From: Actinostola sp. cb2023
Lineage: Eukaryota; Cnidaria; Anthozoa; Actiniaria; Actinostolidae
Direction of reading: 5' to 3'
Assembly (NCBI GenBank): GCA_033675265.1
Contig: JAUJYZ010000677.1
Coordinates: forward strand, 289,589-353,588
DNA: 64,000 nt
This document shows, piece by piece, positions 1 to 47,260 of the stretch. The first letter of the stretch is position 1, and every line of letters begins with the position of its first letter. The notes beneath the pieces are model-generated. The model searched no databases, was not told the DNA's origin, and saw nothing but the letters and a program-made list of their open reading frames with translations. Position numbers and translations under genes: made by a program.

Positions 1-104
1 TCGTTGTCCCTACCTGCACTACCAGAAGATGCGAACTTTTGTGCCTGCTTTGCTACCATGGCAGCTGCTCTGAAGTTGTGTAAGGGTTTCCGTTTGCTGG
101 CCAT
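1..104 (-). CDS. Possible first coding exon of an unidentified gene, cut by the window edge
   Basis: On the minus strand an ATG at 104-102 opens a frame starting MASKRKPLHNFRAAAMVAKQ that stays open to the window edge. A donor-like G|GTAGGG lies at about position 7, so this could be a short first exon. The peptide is basic and rich in Ala and Gln; I do not recognise it. It lies downstream of the TRPA1-like gene on the same strand. A chance open frame of this length is quite possible. Confidence 0.25.
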   Translation of the reverse strand, partial: MASKRKPLHNFRAAAMVAKQAQKFASSGSAGRDN

Positions 105-1096
105 TTTGAGTCGAGAGTAAGCCTGCTCGTGAAAATCAATGAAATTTGAATATTTAGGAAAACAATTATCTTCTAAAAATGCAACATTCCGTTGACGATG
201 GACGGTTCTCTAGCTACCATATTAATATGCCAGCGTGAAGAAAGATATTGAATGAAGAAATGGGAGCGTATTTTCAGTTAAATAGAAGTATTATCATCAG
301 GGTGCCAAAAGGGTGTTGTTATATTCAAAAATGGCTGACCTTCGAGGTTAGATCCGTGTGCTATTGTCCTCTACAAGACTCATTTACTCAGAGTTAGCAT
401 CAGTCACCCTCGCAGCCGTTTTGGTCCATCTTTTGTCTTATTCACAAGGTCTAGGCCTATCACGTGGTTAACCTGTGCGCCTGCTGTCAACAGACAGCGG
501 TACATACCTGGGACAGATAGCAGTAGACAGTATAGTAGGGACCGCGAATTATCCCTATTTTTACGGTGGAGATTCGGTGGATGACGTCTATAACAGTTAT
601 AATAGACGAACGTGTCAACATTTTTCGTATTCGGTAGTTATCTATACGATTTTTAGTCGCACCACGCGTACGGAGGATGTTTTGAATTTCGCGCGCCATG
701 TATCACAACAATCAACAACCATACTCCTTATCCAGGCCTACAAATTCATGAGCCGAAATCCTCTTTGCCTGTAATAAGCATTTCCAAGCATGTTCGGTCA
801 TTTCTACATAATTGATAAAACGACAAGAGTGATTGTTTTCATTACATAAGTTACGTTCGTCTTTGTCGTCGTTCGTCTTAATTGTTAAGCCGCATCTACA
901 CGAACAAGTTTTCCTTGACAAGGAAAAATTGACAATTTTTTGTCATCTACACGAGCAAGTTTTCCTTAACAAGGAAAAATTGGCGATGATTTTTTCGTCT
1001 ACACGAGCAAGTCTTCCTTGTCAAGGAAAAGGCCGGGAGGGAGGGAGGGAGAGAGGGAGGGAGGGAGAGAGGAAGGATTCAGTCGTGGTCTTCGTC
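105..1096. other. Non-coding stretch after the channel gene, with a short tandem repeat
   Basis: No convincing exon on either strand. About 886-1030 holds three imperfect copies of a block of about 50 bp, each with CTACACGAGCAAG followed by a small palindrome TTCCTTGACAAGGAA. A GGGA-rich stretch follows at 1032-1072. The part next to 1096 should be the 3' UTR of the minus-strand channel gene. I saw no clear AATAAA signal on that strand. Confidence 0.4.
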
Positions 1097-28563
<27,467 letters not shown>

Positions 28564-28864
28564 GATTTATAGAGCTTCTAATGACAGACTATGCCCTCCA
28601 ATAATGTATTCTATTTCACACATATCAACCACGATATAACCAAACAACACCAAGGCAGCAGCTAAGGCGCGATATTTGCATAACGATTAGAATGAACGAG
28701 GACTGGGCCGGGTGAATACAACGCGCTGTTCACGCGATTCTGTCACGAAATGTACGTTCCCTTTTTTTCCTATTTTTCTTTTTCTTTCCTTTCTTTTTTC
28801 TTTTGTGCGTTTTTTTTTTTCTTTTGCTTTGCTTTGCTTTGCACATTGAGATGCTTTGCTTGGG

Positions 28865-29148
28865 TGTTGTTTTTCTCTTCTCTTGTCGTCTCTTCTCTTC
28901 TCTTCTCTTCTCTTCTCTTCTCTTCTCTTCTCTTCTCTTCTCTTCTCTTCTCTTCTCTTCTCTTCTCTTCTCTTCTCTTCTCTTCTCTTCTCTTCTCTTC
29001 TCTTCTCTTCTCTTCTCTTCTCTTCTCTTCTCTCTCTCTTCTCTTCTCTTCTCTCTCTCTTCTCTTCTTCTTCTCTTCTTCTCTCTTCTCTTCTCTTCTC
29101 TTCTCTTTCTCTTCTCTTCTCTTCTCTCTTCTCTCTCTCTTCTCTTTA
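28865..29148. repeat. (TCTTC)n microsatellite
   Basis: About 30 perfect TCTTC units, then degenerate TCTCTTC. It lies upstream of the channel gene. The frames (LLFSSLLFSS and REEKRREEK) are artefacts. Confidence 0.95.
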
Positions 29149-29164
29149 TCCTGGTTTTGTCTTG

Positions 29165-31085
29165 TGATTAACACTACCATATCCATCTACCATGGCTACA
29201 TCCATCACCACAACACTACCATATCCATCTACCGTGGCTACATCCACCACCACAACACTACCTCGCCAAGGCACAGCACTGAGACAGCTATTCTACGGGG
29301 TTTAATTTCAACGACATCCAGCGTTCTATCGATAACCGCCTAGAAGTTGTTCTAGTCCTTTTGGGTCTATCCCCCGGATCTATCCTCAGCCTTCGCAGAT
29401 TGCAGCACAGATATGGTATTGATGACATTGCTCTACGATGGTTCAAGTTCTATCTCTCCGTCCGTTCCCAAGCTGTCATGATTAATAACATTACCTCTGA
29501 TGTGCGTCAACTGCCATACGGTGTCCCGCAAGGATCAGTCCTTGGACCTGTGTTGTTCTCTCTGTATTTTGCTCCACTTGAGGAAGTCATCCATGCACAT
29601 GGTTTAGGCTTAATGCTGTACGCCGACGATACTCAACTGTATATCTCTTTAAATCCTAACAACAAGGATAATCGTTTGTCGTCTCTTGAGTGCTGTCTTC
29701 AAGACAAATGGCTCTACCGAAACAAACTAGTATGTAATCTAGGAAAGACTGAGATTCTTCACCTAACATCCCGTTACATTATCAATTAACCTTACTTAAT
29801 GGAGCTGCAATTCACCTGAAGCTCGTGACCTTGGTGTAGTCCTTGACAGTCACCTAACAACTCATGTCAACAATGTCTGCAAGGCAGCCTCTCTTAGCGG
29901 TATACGCAACATCGAAAGTATCCGTAAATACATTGGAAAGGCAGAGGCTGAGCGCTTTTAATTCATGCATTTGTATCATCTAGGCTTGACTATTGTAACA
30001 GCATTTTAAACGGCCTACCTGACCAACAACTCAAAAAGCTGCAGAGAATTCAGAACACAGCAGCAAGGAGAGTTACCAGAACAAAGACCACAGACCACAT
30101 TCATCGGCCGGCCTGTCCATTGGCTTCCAGTCGAGCAACCGGTATAACTTTCAAGATCCTACTCATGATCACCACTTACAAGACCCTTACAAGGCACTCC
30201 ATGGTCTGACTCCCACTTACATTACAGAGCTCTTACAAGAATACAAGCCGACTCGTTCACTTAGATCATCCACACGCAACCTCTTGTCTGTTCCACGTGT
30301 GAACACCTCACACGGTGACTGTTCTTTTTCTGTTGCTGGTCCTGTACTCTGGAACTCTTTGCCTGACGACATCAGAAAGATAGACTCTCTAGAACAATTT
30401 TAATCTTCGCTTAAGACATTACTATTTCGATCAGTTTATTCATGACATTTAAAAAAATATTATTTTCTTATTTATTTCTCTATTTTTTTTTATATATATC
30501 TTTAATATATCTTCAATTTATAGTATTTTTTATTTATTTATATTTTATTTTTATAATCCACTAGTTTTTAGCTATTTTTCTTATTGTAAAGCGCATCGAG
30601 GTTCCAGGATGCGCTATATATTATTATTCAGTATTATTATTATTACCATGGCTACATCCACCACCACAACCATATCCATCTACCATGGCTACATCCACCA
30701 CCACCACAACACTACCATATCCATCTACCATGGCTACATCCACCAACACACTACCATATCCATCTACCATGGCTACATCCACCAACACACTACCATATAT
30801 CCATCTACCATGGCTACATCCACCAACACACTACCATATATCCATCTACCATGGCTACATCCACCACTGACCACAACACTACCATATCCATCTACAATGG
30901 CTACATCCACCACCACCACCACCACACTACCATATCCATCTACCATGGCTACATCCACCAACACACTACCATATATCCATCTACCATGGCTACATCCACC
31001 AACACACTACCATATATCCATCTACCATGGCTACATCCACCAACACACTACCATATATCCATCTACCATGGCTACATCCACCCAG
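29165..31085. repeat. 42-bp minisatellite split by a LINE insertion
   Basis: Units of ACCATATCCATCTACCATGG followed by CTACATCCACCACCACAACACT occur at 29165-29260 and again at 30645-31085, on both sides of the LINE fragment. The same unit in the opposite orientation forms the array at 49245-51110. The right part shows a shorter variant (CCACCAACACACTACC). Confidence 0.85.
29258..30640 (+). pseudogene. Broken CR1/L2-like non-LTR retrotransposon (reverse transcriptase)
   Basis: Translated pieces match the RT of non-LTR elements: HSTETA near 29276, GVPQGSVLGPVLF and YADDTQLYISL (29361-29789 frame), then in shifted frames DLGVVLDSHLTTHVNNVCKA, SRLDYCNSILNGLP, PVLWNSLPDDIRK and CKAHRGSRMRYI near the end. 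Frameshifts near 29350 (loss of the AFD catalytic block) and after 29789 break it. The 5' part (endonuclease) is absent. The second catalytic box YADD is intact. It is inserted in the 42-bp minisatellite. Confidence 0.88.
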
Positions 31086-31125
31086 TTTCACAGATCAACT
31101 AAAGTATTTACTTAATTGTCTCTAG

Positions 31126-31500
31126 TTCTTTCGATTCGAATCTTTACGTTGGTGGCCAGTGGTATCACATCTGTGTTACATGGGAAAATGTTGTAAGAGA
31201 GGGACGGCAATTGTTCATCGACGGAGACATGAAGTATGAAGAGAATGCTAGCCAGTTGATTGGAAATGGTGCAGTCATTCTTGGGCACGATCAGGGTGCC
31301 TACATGGGAAATTTCGATGAGCAAAAATACTTGCAAGGAAACAATACGACGGTTTCCAAATGTGGGACAAGGTTCTTCCTCCTGCACAAATATCAGGTCT
31401 TGCCAAAACGTGCCACTCTGGGGATGAGAAAGGGAACCTCATCAAGTGGTCCGATCTCAAGCACAAAGGAGAAGGAGATGTAAAGGTTCCGGTTTGTTGA
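31126..31500 (+). pseudogene. Pentraxin/LamG-type domain exon with one frameshift
   Basis: After a good acceptor (TTGTCTCTAG) the frame reads FDSNLYVGGQWYHICVTWEN, carrying HICVTW, which fits the pentraxin signature H-x-C-x-[ST]-W. Then come LFIDGDMKYEENA and GAYMGNFDEQKYLQG. A single-base shift at about 31336-31345 is needed to continue with GFQMWDKVLPPAQISGLAKT and a stop at 31498-31500, as in the end of pentraxin domains. No upstream exons were found. It is a 3' terminal exon of a decayed gene or of a gene with a sequencing error. Confidence 0.7.
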
Positions 31501-31599
31501 TTTTCTTGTGTCTGCATGATGATTTTAACTGTAAAACGAACTCAGATACGGATTACAGCTAGCATAAGTCATTACAAGAAATAAGTTCTAAAAATAACT

Positions 31600-31732
31600 C
31601 AATAAAGAAGCGATAACCCCACGTTAGAACACACTCAACCACTACAGAAAAATCTGAGCCCCAGGTGGGAAACGAACCCACGACCTGCCGATTTTCTAGA
31701 CGGTTCAGCTCTACCACTGAGCTACTGGACAC
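31600..31732 (-). mobile_element. tRNA-derived SINE
   Basis: On the minus strand a tRNA-like head starts at 31730 with an A box (TAGCTCAGTGGTAGAGC) and ends with a B-box-like GGTTCGTTTCC near 31668. The anticodon arm is degenerate, so this is not a functional tRNA gene. A tail of about 60 bp follows. Confidence 0.7.
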
Positions 31733-31754
31733 TCTTATGATTGGCTGAGGGTTG

Positions 31755-32090
31755 AGCCCGGGGGGTACTCCCAATAATTACATGATATATATGTGCGGCG
31801 GTACAGGGTCCAGGTTTTGGGCCATTTTATTCTCTAATCCAGGTAAAATGAACGCATAAAAATCATTAATCCAGGTTATAGCCTAAAAAACATTTATTAA
31901 TTTTTAATAATTTGCATCGTCAATAAAAATTCGTAAATCCAGGTTTTTTTATTTGGGAAATTCGTAATTCCAGGTTTTCGAGTGACAAATTCCAAAAACA
32001 GGGTCCAGGTCTGAATATCTCGCCACACATACCTAACCATTTTTTATGGCAATCTTTTCGAGGTGAGTACCCTTACACACCGGGGGGTTG
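31755..32090. repeat. Interspersed repeat starting CCCGGGGGGTACTCCC
   Basis: AGCCCGGGGGGTACTCCCAA at 31756 is opposed by GAGTACCCTTACACACCGGG near 32066. Between them the motif AATCCAGGTT is repeated five or so times. It looks like a non-autonomous element common in cnidarian DNA, but the family is from memory and the ends are imperfect. Confidence 0.5.
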
Positions 32091-32959
32091 AGTAACTCTA
32101 AATAACTCAAACTTAAATTTGTCTATGAACCTACCTACTTATTCTTCAATTTGATAACATTTACTCAACTTTAATTTCTTGGCGTTTTATGCTATTGTTG
32201 TGTGCCGGATCTATGTACAAAGTATGATAGTATTAAAGTTCTATGGTATGTGTTGTATTTTGTCAAAGACGTGCATTGTAGACACATGACTTATAAATAC
32301 CATGGCCACTATTTGTTAATGCGATAATTAAAATAATACGCAGATAGCTAGAGTCGTTATCTTTTGAGAGGGAAACCTACACTCACATGGCTTCCTTTCT
32401 AGACCAATCAAAAAGCGCGGTACAGATGCTGTGTGTGCAGGTGTCAGCAGTTTTCAGCAATATGCGACGAGTCTGCTCTTGAAGGCTTTCAGGCTTTAGT
32501 GTTGGTTGTTTAGAATATTTAGCTCTTTGTAGTTCCTAGGTAACACAAGAGTGAAGAAAGTATTTGTTTAGTTGTTATTATTGCTTGCTTGATAGCTATG
32601 CACGCAAACGAAAATACAACGACTGAAATACAGCAACTCAAAATTTCTGGAAAACAATTGTTCCTTCCGTGAGATTACACTTGACAAAATGTTCTTCGGC
32701 ATATTGTGATTCGCCATTTGAGAAAAATATGGTATTTACAGAGCAAGTAGAATCGATTAATTATAGAACTTACAACTTACAACATAAGTCAATAAAGAAC
32801 TAAAAAAACAAAAAGGCTATTGCGAACAGATTTGTCAATAATAATAAATAAATAAATAAAAATGACTTGTACGTCCTCCTCTTCCTACTTAATATTCTTC
32901 TTTCTTGGCGCTTTGCTATTCATTGGTCAACTTTGTAGGCCGTCTTTTGTTAGTTTAAA

Positions 32960-33116
32960 CCAATCACGTTGGTTGATTCCATATAAGGATAATTACTTAA
33001 TATTCAATATTATTTAGCCCCAATGTATATCATAGTACTTGGGAGTGCTGCTTTCTCAAGGCAAGCACGAAGATATAATATTCCCAGACTACACAGTTTC
33101 AAGTGTACTGCCCAGG
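32960..33116 (+). promoter_or_regulatory. Promoter and non-coding first exon of Vps62-like gene A
   Basis: CCAATCACG (32960) and a CArG-like box CCATATAAGG (32979-32988), which may also act as TATA element, are followed by a stretch conserved with copy B that ends in a strong donor CCCAGG|GTAAGT at 33116. Conservation between copies with a splice donor suggests a 5' UTR exon of roughly 33015-33116. Transcription start is inferred. Confidence 0.55.
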
Positions 33117-33119
33117 GTA

Positions 33120-35500
33120 AGTATATGAATGTTATATTTATGCCTTTCTGAAGTTCTTGTCATTTGCAAATGCTGCTAAACAACGTAGTTAGATATTAAA
33201 TTTCTTATTTCGAGTTTCACGCATACCAGGTTACTTAATTCGCCATTTTTTCTTTCGTGAGTTTTGCCAGAACCAAATTTGTAGCCAAACTACATGTCCC
33301 CAAGCGTTGTTCTTGTCCTGCTAATATAAGTCGAAGCACTGATGCGGTTTTGCAAGGTTTGCCGGCTGTATTATCGCCATTTGCTGTTTACACATAATAT
33401 TGGAGTGTTCTCAGTATATTTAGCCTGAATTGACTGCATGATTTTTTGTGCCTGAAATGGTACCAACAGTGACCATTATATGCATGCATGGGAGAATTAA
33501 AATATGGATTTTAAATCCATAACCTCTACTTTAGTTAAACATTTCAAAACTTTCTCAAAAGGATTAAGAAAAGACTCTCAATTTCTAACGCTTTTCTATA
33601 TATGGTAAAACATTTATGTATTTTCCACACCTTCAAAACTATCAACTTTTTAACTTCGTTTTTGCATCCATAATTTCAAGCCACAAATCTATCAGTCCCT
33701 TTATATAGGCGATACCCTTGATCATTGCATGGTTTAAAAGCCCGTAGTGATCTCAGACTTTGCAAAGAATGATTCACAGTGTTCTATAATTGCAAGGCAG
33801 TGAAGTGGTTTCAGAATTAGTGAGAAGGGTTTTGGGAAAAAAAACTTTTGACATCCTTCATAACAATTCTTCTTCGTGCAGTGGAAGTTGATAAATACTA
33901 TTGTACGAGGGACAAATTAAAGTTTACACCCCGATTGTACGTAAGGTGGATCTCGATAGCGCTATCCACTGGATACTGATCCTTTTCCGGCTATTAAGTT
34001 GTTGTTGTTGTTATCTAATAAAGTTATCAATCAAACAATTGTACTATTTTATTCAAGACATAAAAACATTTGACACAAACAACAAATAACTAAGTATCTT
34101 GAAAAGCCACATGTAAAAACTCCCTGAATAAAACATCAAATAAAATACAACGTACTGACACAAAACAATTTACCAGCGAGAGATCTAGATATTAAAAGAC
34201 TATATTTTTTTAGTCAGCCTTAAGAAAACGTTATCCACTGGATAATATATATCGTGCAACATCGGGGCCAGGTAATCAACATAGTACCAAAGGATTGTCT
34301 AATTGCAGTAATTGCCAACATTCTTGACTGAGCCATGTGATTGTCAAGGATATCGCCCGAAAAAAAAAGTCTAGAATCGAATAATTACAAATCATCGAAT
34401 AGTAACAAATATATCAACTTTAGGTTGACTAACACACAGCTTAGATTGTTTATAATACTTATATTTGGCCTAGTACAATTAAACTATCCAGGTCTTAGTA
34501 ATGTGAAAACTGTTGTTCTGGTCACTTCACCCAGGCATTTCCTTTTAAGTTCAAACGCCGTACTTTTAATTACTTCAAAAGAAGCCGCCTCATTATCTAT
34601 TGTTTGAATTGAGAACGGCTCATGATTAGCACGGGGGAGGTACCCTATCCCAAAAATCGTTGTCCTCGCCGAAAGCAACAAGCAAGAAGCTGACGACCGC
34701 AAAGGGCATTGGGACTTTCTCCTTATTCATTTATTCATCCGTAGACATTTTGACAACATGCATTATGGCCGAATAGTTCCAAAATGCGAGCCATTACCTA
34801 AACGAGCAGAGGACTGGGAACGAGTTTATTAGAATTAATGAAATTTTAAGTTTATGACATGAAACAGCATGTTGAAATTAGTATCTGTGCAAAGTGTGAT
34901 GTGATTTGAGCGAATTCTGTCGGAATTATAAACTTTTGAAATTGTGTTGTCCAACCAAAATTTTACAGTGAATGTATGGTTTGGAAAATTTACAGAGTTT
35001 GTATGGCAAAATAGACATCTTTAATGCCCTCTAGCATCGTCAATATTAAGCCGAAGTTCACCAAACTTTCCAAGATACAAGATCACAAGATACAAGAAGC
35101 TAGTGTCTCCTTAATGGAGGTGTCCCTTGAATAGAGGTTGGGCGGGGTTTGTTAATAATTAACCACCTAAACAAAAATGCCTGCTTTCTTTACTTGGAAT
35201 GCAGCCATTTATTTATTCAACAGTCAAATGCATGATTTAAGCTTACAACAGCAGCTTTGGACTGTTTAAATTGTGATTTGACTTGTCGCTTGTAGATTAG
35301 TTTAGCCGGGAAATTATATGATTACCAATTACTGCAATAATATTCATGATTTTTTTTTACAGACAATTACTTTTGCAATTCAAGTGCACTGCATGCAGCG
35401 TGTAAATTACCTTCTTAGCCAATCAGAATCGTTAAATTTCTTCATGTACTGTATATTATTATTAGTAGTTGTCCCCTTAATGGAGGTTAAAATAGCACTC
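33120..35500. other. First intron of gene A, mostly unremarkable
   Basis: AT-rich sequence, partly alignable with 45805-49080 of copy B (for example TATCCACTGGATA near 33964 and 34232). No coding exon is recognised. The pogo-like phrase AATGGAGGTGTCCCTTGAAT near 35114 announces the array at 35515. Confidence 0.5.
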
Positions 35501-35514
35501 GGGACGCTCAAAAA

Positions 35515-36111
35515 GTGTCCCCGTCCTCTTAATAGAGGTGTCCCTTTAATAGAGGTGGTAAATACAAAGATTATATGAGTGTTTTGCCGGGACCTGGAAA
35601 AGTGTCCCCTTAATAGAGGTGTCCCTTTAATAGAGGTGGTAAATACAAAGATTATATGAGTGTTTTGCCGGGACCTGGAAAAGTGTCCCCTTAATGGAGG
35701 TGTCCCCTAATAATAGAGGTGGTAAATACAAAGATTATATGAGTGTTTTGCCGGGACCTGGAAAAGTGTACCCCCCTTAATAGAGGTGTCCCTTTAATAG
35801 AGGTGGTAAATACAAAGATTATATGAGTGTTTTGCCGGGACCTGGAAAAGTGTCCCCTTAATGGAGGTGTCCCCTTAATAGAGGTGTCCCTTTAATAGAG
35901 GTGGTCATACAAAGATTATATGAGTGTTTTGCCGGGACCTGGAAAAGTGTCCCCTTAATGGAGGTGTCCCCATCATAGAGGTGTCCCTTTAATAGAGGTG
36001 GTAAATACAAAGATTATATGAGTGTTTTGCCGGGACCTGGAAAAGTGTCCCCTTAATGGAGGTGTCCCCTGCATAGAGGTGTCCCAAAGTAGAGGTTCCA
36101 CTGTATACAGA
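35515..36111. repeat. Tandem array of about 82 bp ending in a pogo-like terminus
   Basis: Six copies of a unit containing GTGTCCCTTTAATAGAGGTG, AAATACAAAGATTATATGAG and GCCGGGACCTGGAAAAGTGT. The last part reads AAAGTAGAGGTTCCACTGTA, which matches the inverted end of pogo/Tigger elements. The array may have grown inside or from such an element. It lies in the 5' intron of gene A and is not obvious in copy B. Confidence 0.75.
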
Positions 36112-36524
36112 AAAAATAAATATAGAAGCAAATGCAAATAAATACTAGCTAAGTTTGATCTGCTCTCTCAGAAAATGATGCCCAATTTTGCTAGTTTCTT
36201 ATTGAATTAGTTTTACGGACTTGGTCCCAGTCCCCTGCTCGTTTTGATAATGGCTATAACTACTCAAGTACCACGGATAAATAAATTAATTAGGAGATTC
36301 CCAAAGTACTCTGCGGTCGTCAGCTTCTTGCTTTCGGCCCGGACAACGGTATTTGGAATAGGTGTATTTTCACTGACAATATCCACTAAGCCTGAGGCGA
36401 ATAATTGTTGCGTAGCGCTGAGTTGACTCTCCATCATAGAAAACGAGAACGAGTAGTTTAATTGTTTTAGCCGCCATTTTGTTTGTTTACATCTACTCGG
36501 GGTCCATGAGCTGATAGACCACTA

Positions 36525-36725
36525 GTAACCAACCAATCAGATTGCAGGATTTGCGATAGACCACTGGATGGTTTATGCTAATGTCGAATAGCCCGAGATA
36601 GAGAACCAATCAGATTGCACGATGTATGTAGGTTCATGAATTGGTATATACTAACGTAGAATAGCCCGAGATAGAGAACCAATCAGATTGCACGATGTAT
36701 GTAGGTTCATAGGTTGGTATATACT
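36525..36725. repeat. Direct repeats of about 75 bp with CCAAT boxes, upstream of gene A start codon
   Basis: Two to three copies of a block with GAATAGCCCGAGATAGAGAA, CCAATCAGATTGCACGATGT and GGTATATACTAACGT. Each carries a CCAATCAG box. A fragment of the same block (GGTATATACTAACGTCGAAT and AGCCCGAGATAGA) recurs at 38372-38406 inside a MITE. Confidence 0.7.
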
Positions 36726-36789
36726 CAGCCTAGTTCCAGGCTTTCTCCGACGAGGGAGGTTCTTAGAGATAACGCCTGGGACTAGGCTG
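36726..36789. mobile_element. Tiny 64-bp MITE with 9-bp target duplication
   Basis: CAGCCTAGTTCCAGGC and GCCTGGGACTAGGCTG are inverted ends; GTATATACT is duplicated on both sides (36717-36725, 36790-36798). A 9-bp duplication suggests a Mutator-like origin. It is inserted into the CCAAT repeat region just upstream of gene A. Confidence 0.8.
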
Positions 36790-36898
36790 GTATATACTAA
36801 TACACATTATTCTTTCCCAGACCCTTCATCTCCAGGGGACTGGGAATCAGTTATCATTTGTTACTGATATGTTTATTTATTGAAGGTAATCAGTGGCG

Positions 36899-44703
<7,805 letters not shown>

Positions 44704-44972
44704 TAGTGCATGAAGACTGGAAGCCGTGTGTAATAGAATTAAGTGGGAAATTCGCAGCATTATGAATAGGATAGAATTTGCAGGAATGTTGAAGTGCTAT
44801 AAATTAGTGTTAGTTGAGTTTGTCAGTTCGTTCTCTCCTTCTTCTTCTTCTTTTTTTTCTCTTTTTTCCTTCTTTCAAGTGAACACCACCTCCTTCTCAT
44901 TTGAAAATCATTGTGAGCTTTGTGTACTGTGCTGTAAGTGCTGTAAGTAAAAGTGATAGTGCTGTACAGGTG

Positions 44973-44978
44973 AATAAA
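44973..44978 (+). terminator. Polyadenylation signal AATAAA of gene A
   Basis: AATAAA in GTGAATAAAACTG, 270 bp after the stop codon and just before copy B of the duplication begins. Confidence 0.5.
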
Positions 44979-45654
44979 ACTGATTATAAAAGACATAAAT
45001 GTCAGCAGTTTTCAACATGCGACCAATCTGCTGCTCTTGAAGGCTTTATTCAGGTTTGTCGCTAGGCTCTCCCTTGCTTCTAGGTTTTTCCTCTGGGTTC
45101 GTTGGTTTTCCTCCCAGTATAACTAACGAAATAGTGAGTGTTGGTTGTTTAGAATATTGCTGAGAGGATTAGAATGCGAGTGATTGTTGCACCTTCACAT
45201 CTTTTAAAATGAGCTTCTTGTAGTTCCTAGGTAACACAAGGGTAAAGAAAGTATTTGCTTAGTTGTTATTATTGCTTGCCTTTATAACTATACACGAAAA
45301 CGAAATTATAACGAAATAATCAAAATCTTCTGGAGAAAAATTCAGTGAGATTATTCTTGACAAAATGTTCTTCATATTGTGATTCACCATTCGAGGAAAA
45401 CAGAGCAAGTAGAATCGATTAATTATAGAACTTAGAGACAAAGCAAACTGATTACAACATAACAATAAACTGACACAAAAAAGTAACAAAATCAAAACAC
45501 AAAAATGTCTATTTTGAACAGCTTTGTCAATGACTTGTTCGTCCTCCTCTTCCTACTTGTTCTTCATTCATGCTCAGATTTACTCAACTTTCTTTGTTGC
45601 TTTGCTATTCATTGGTCAAATTTGCAGGCCGTCTTTTGTTGGGTTAAACCAATC

Positions 45655-45802
45655 ACGTTGGTTGATTCCATATAAGGACAATTACTTATGCAATATTATT
45701 TAGCCCCAAATGTATGTCATAATACTTGGGAGTGCTGCTTTCTCAAGGCAAGCACGAAGATATAATATTCCCATATACACAGTTTGAAGTGTACTGCCCA
45801 GG
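45655..45802 (+). promoter_or_regulatory. Promoter and non-coding first exon of Vps62-like gene B
   Basis: ACCAATCACGTTGG is followed by CCATATAAGG (45668-45677) and a conserved stretch ending at the donor CCCAGG|GTAAGT (45802), exactly as in copy A. CACGTT keeps only part of an E-box. Start site inferred. Confidence 0.55.
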
Positions 45803-45825
45803 GTAAGTATATGAATGCTATATAA

Positions 45826-46145
45826 ACCACCGTCCGGTTGGCTCAGTTGGTTGGGTACCGTCTATTCTGCGGGAGGTTGGGTTTTAAAATACTGAATTGA
45901 GTAGAAGGGTGCTGCGTTTGTAATTATATCTACGTACAAATGGTTAGACCAGTTCGCGTACGTGTGTCTCGGATGACATCGCGTAAAATGGCGGTCCCGT
46001 CTCCACACTGCATTATGTACATTGAATCAGAAAGACGTAAAAGGGCCCACATCACTCGACTAATAGTAGGGCGGCGTGCCTGACCGTGCTAGCCCTAGGG
46101 CGGCGTGCCTGACCGTGCTAGCCTCGTTGCCTACCCTGTTTAGTC
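45826..46145 (+). mobile_element. tRNA-derived SINE inserted just after the first-exon donor of gene B
   Basis: A box TGGCTCAGTTGGTTGGG near 45840 with a degenerate B box, then a body ending with AGACGTAAAAGGGCCCACA and two tandem copies of AGGGCGGCGTGCCTGACCGT. Copy A lacks it: sequence resumes at TTTCTGAAGTTCTTGTCATT in both. Confidence 0.75.
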
Positions 46146-47084
46146 TACCTATATTAAATGCATGCATTTCTGAAGTTCTTGTCATTTGCAAATGCTGTTA
46201 AACAACGTATTAGATATTAAGTTTCTTATTTCGAGTTTCAAGCATAACAGGATTAGTTAATTCGCCATTTTTTCTTTGGTGTTTTTTTTTTCCAGAACCA
46301 AATTTGTAGCCAAACTGTATGTCCCCAAGTGTTGTTCTTGTCCTGCTAATAAGAGTCGAAGCATGCAGTTTTGCAAGGTTGGGATGTAATACCGCCGTTT
46401 GCTGTTTACCGGCATAACTGAGTTATAAGTTGAATAATAGTAACTCAATTTATTGGAGTGTCCTCAGCCTGCTGCATGCTTTTGCGAATGATTGTGAGAA
46501 ATATGGATCAGTTTGCCTCTACTTTAGCTGAGCAAAACATTTTACATTGCAAAACTTTCTCAAATTACTGAAAAGAAAAAGACTCTCAATTTCTAACGTG
46601 TTCCACACCTTCAAAACCAGTATCAAATTTTAACTTTTTTCAATTTTTAACGTTTTTGCACCCATCGACAAATATATCCCTTATAGGCGAAATATTTGAT
46701 CATTGCATGGTGATGTTTTTCAAGGGTTCTAAAAGCTAGTGAGCTCAGACTTTGCAAAGAATGATTCAGATGTTCTATAATTTCAAGGCAATGAAGTGGT
46801 TTACTTTCAAACAACTTAAGGTTAGCGCTCCGACAAACTAGTTTTGATCAGTTTTCTAATGTCTACCAAAGTTCGGTAACTCGTGTACTTCAATAAACCA
46901 GCAAGTGCAAACACGACCTTAGAAAGCTTTTGGAAGAAAAACTCATTTACATATCGTATTTATTCTTCAGCTGATCAGTTTGCATAGTATGTACACGTTG
47001 ATCACAAAACACACCTTTTCTTCAACACATTCAAAATTATCACCTTGCATATTTTGAATTCACACCTTCAAAACTAGCATCTAT

Positions 47085-47260
47085 CATGGTTTCCATGTGA
47101 TCGTTGCGATCGCCCAAAACCATGTTGGCAGCGAATCGCAGCGATCCTGCTATCTTTGCCAAAGATCGGTAGGATCTCTCAGGCTTTACAGGCGAAATCC
47201 TTGATCGTTGCATTTCGATCGCTAACGGGTGATTGGCGGAACTTATAAACCTAGCGATTC
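47085..47260. mobile_element. Copy of the GATCGCTGCGATCG MITE family without the minisatellite
   Basis: TTTCCATGTGATCGTTGCGA, TCGCCCAAAACCATGTTGGC and GCGAATCGCAGCGATCCTGC match the left part of the element at 49134. The right end is unclear. Confidence 0.55.

Noticed and set aside
31656..31732. Functional tRNA gene
   Set aside because: A and B boxes are recognisable, but the anticodon stem cannot pair properly and a SINE-like tail follows.
45830..45900. Functional tRNA gene
   Set aside because: Only the A box is good; the B box is degraded, and the sequence is a SINE insertion absent from copy A.
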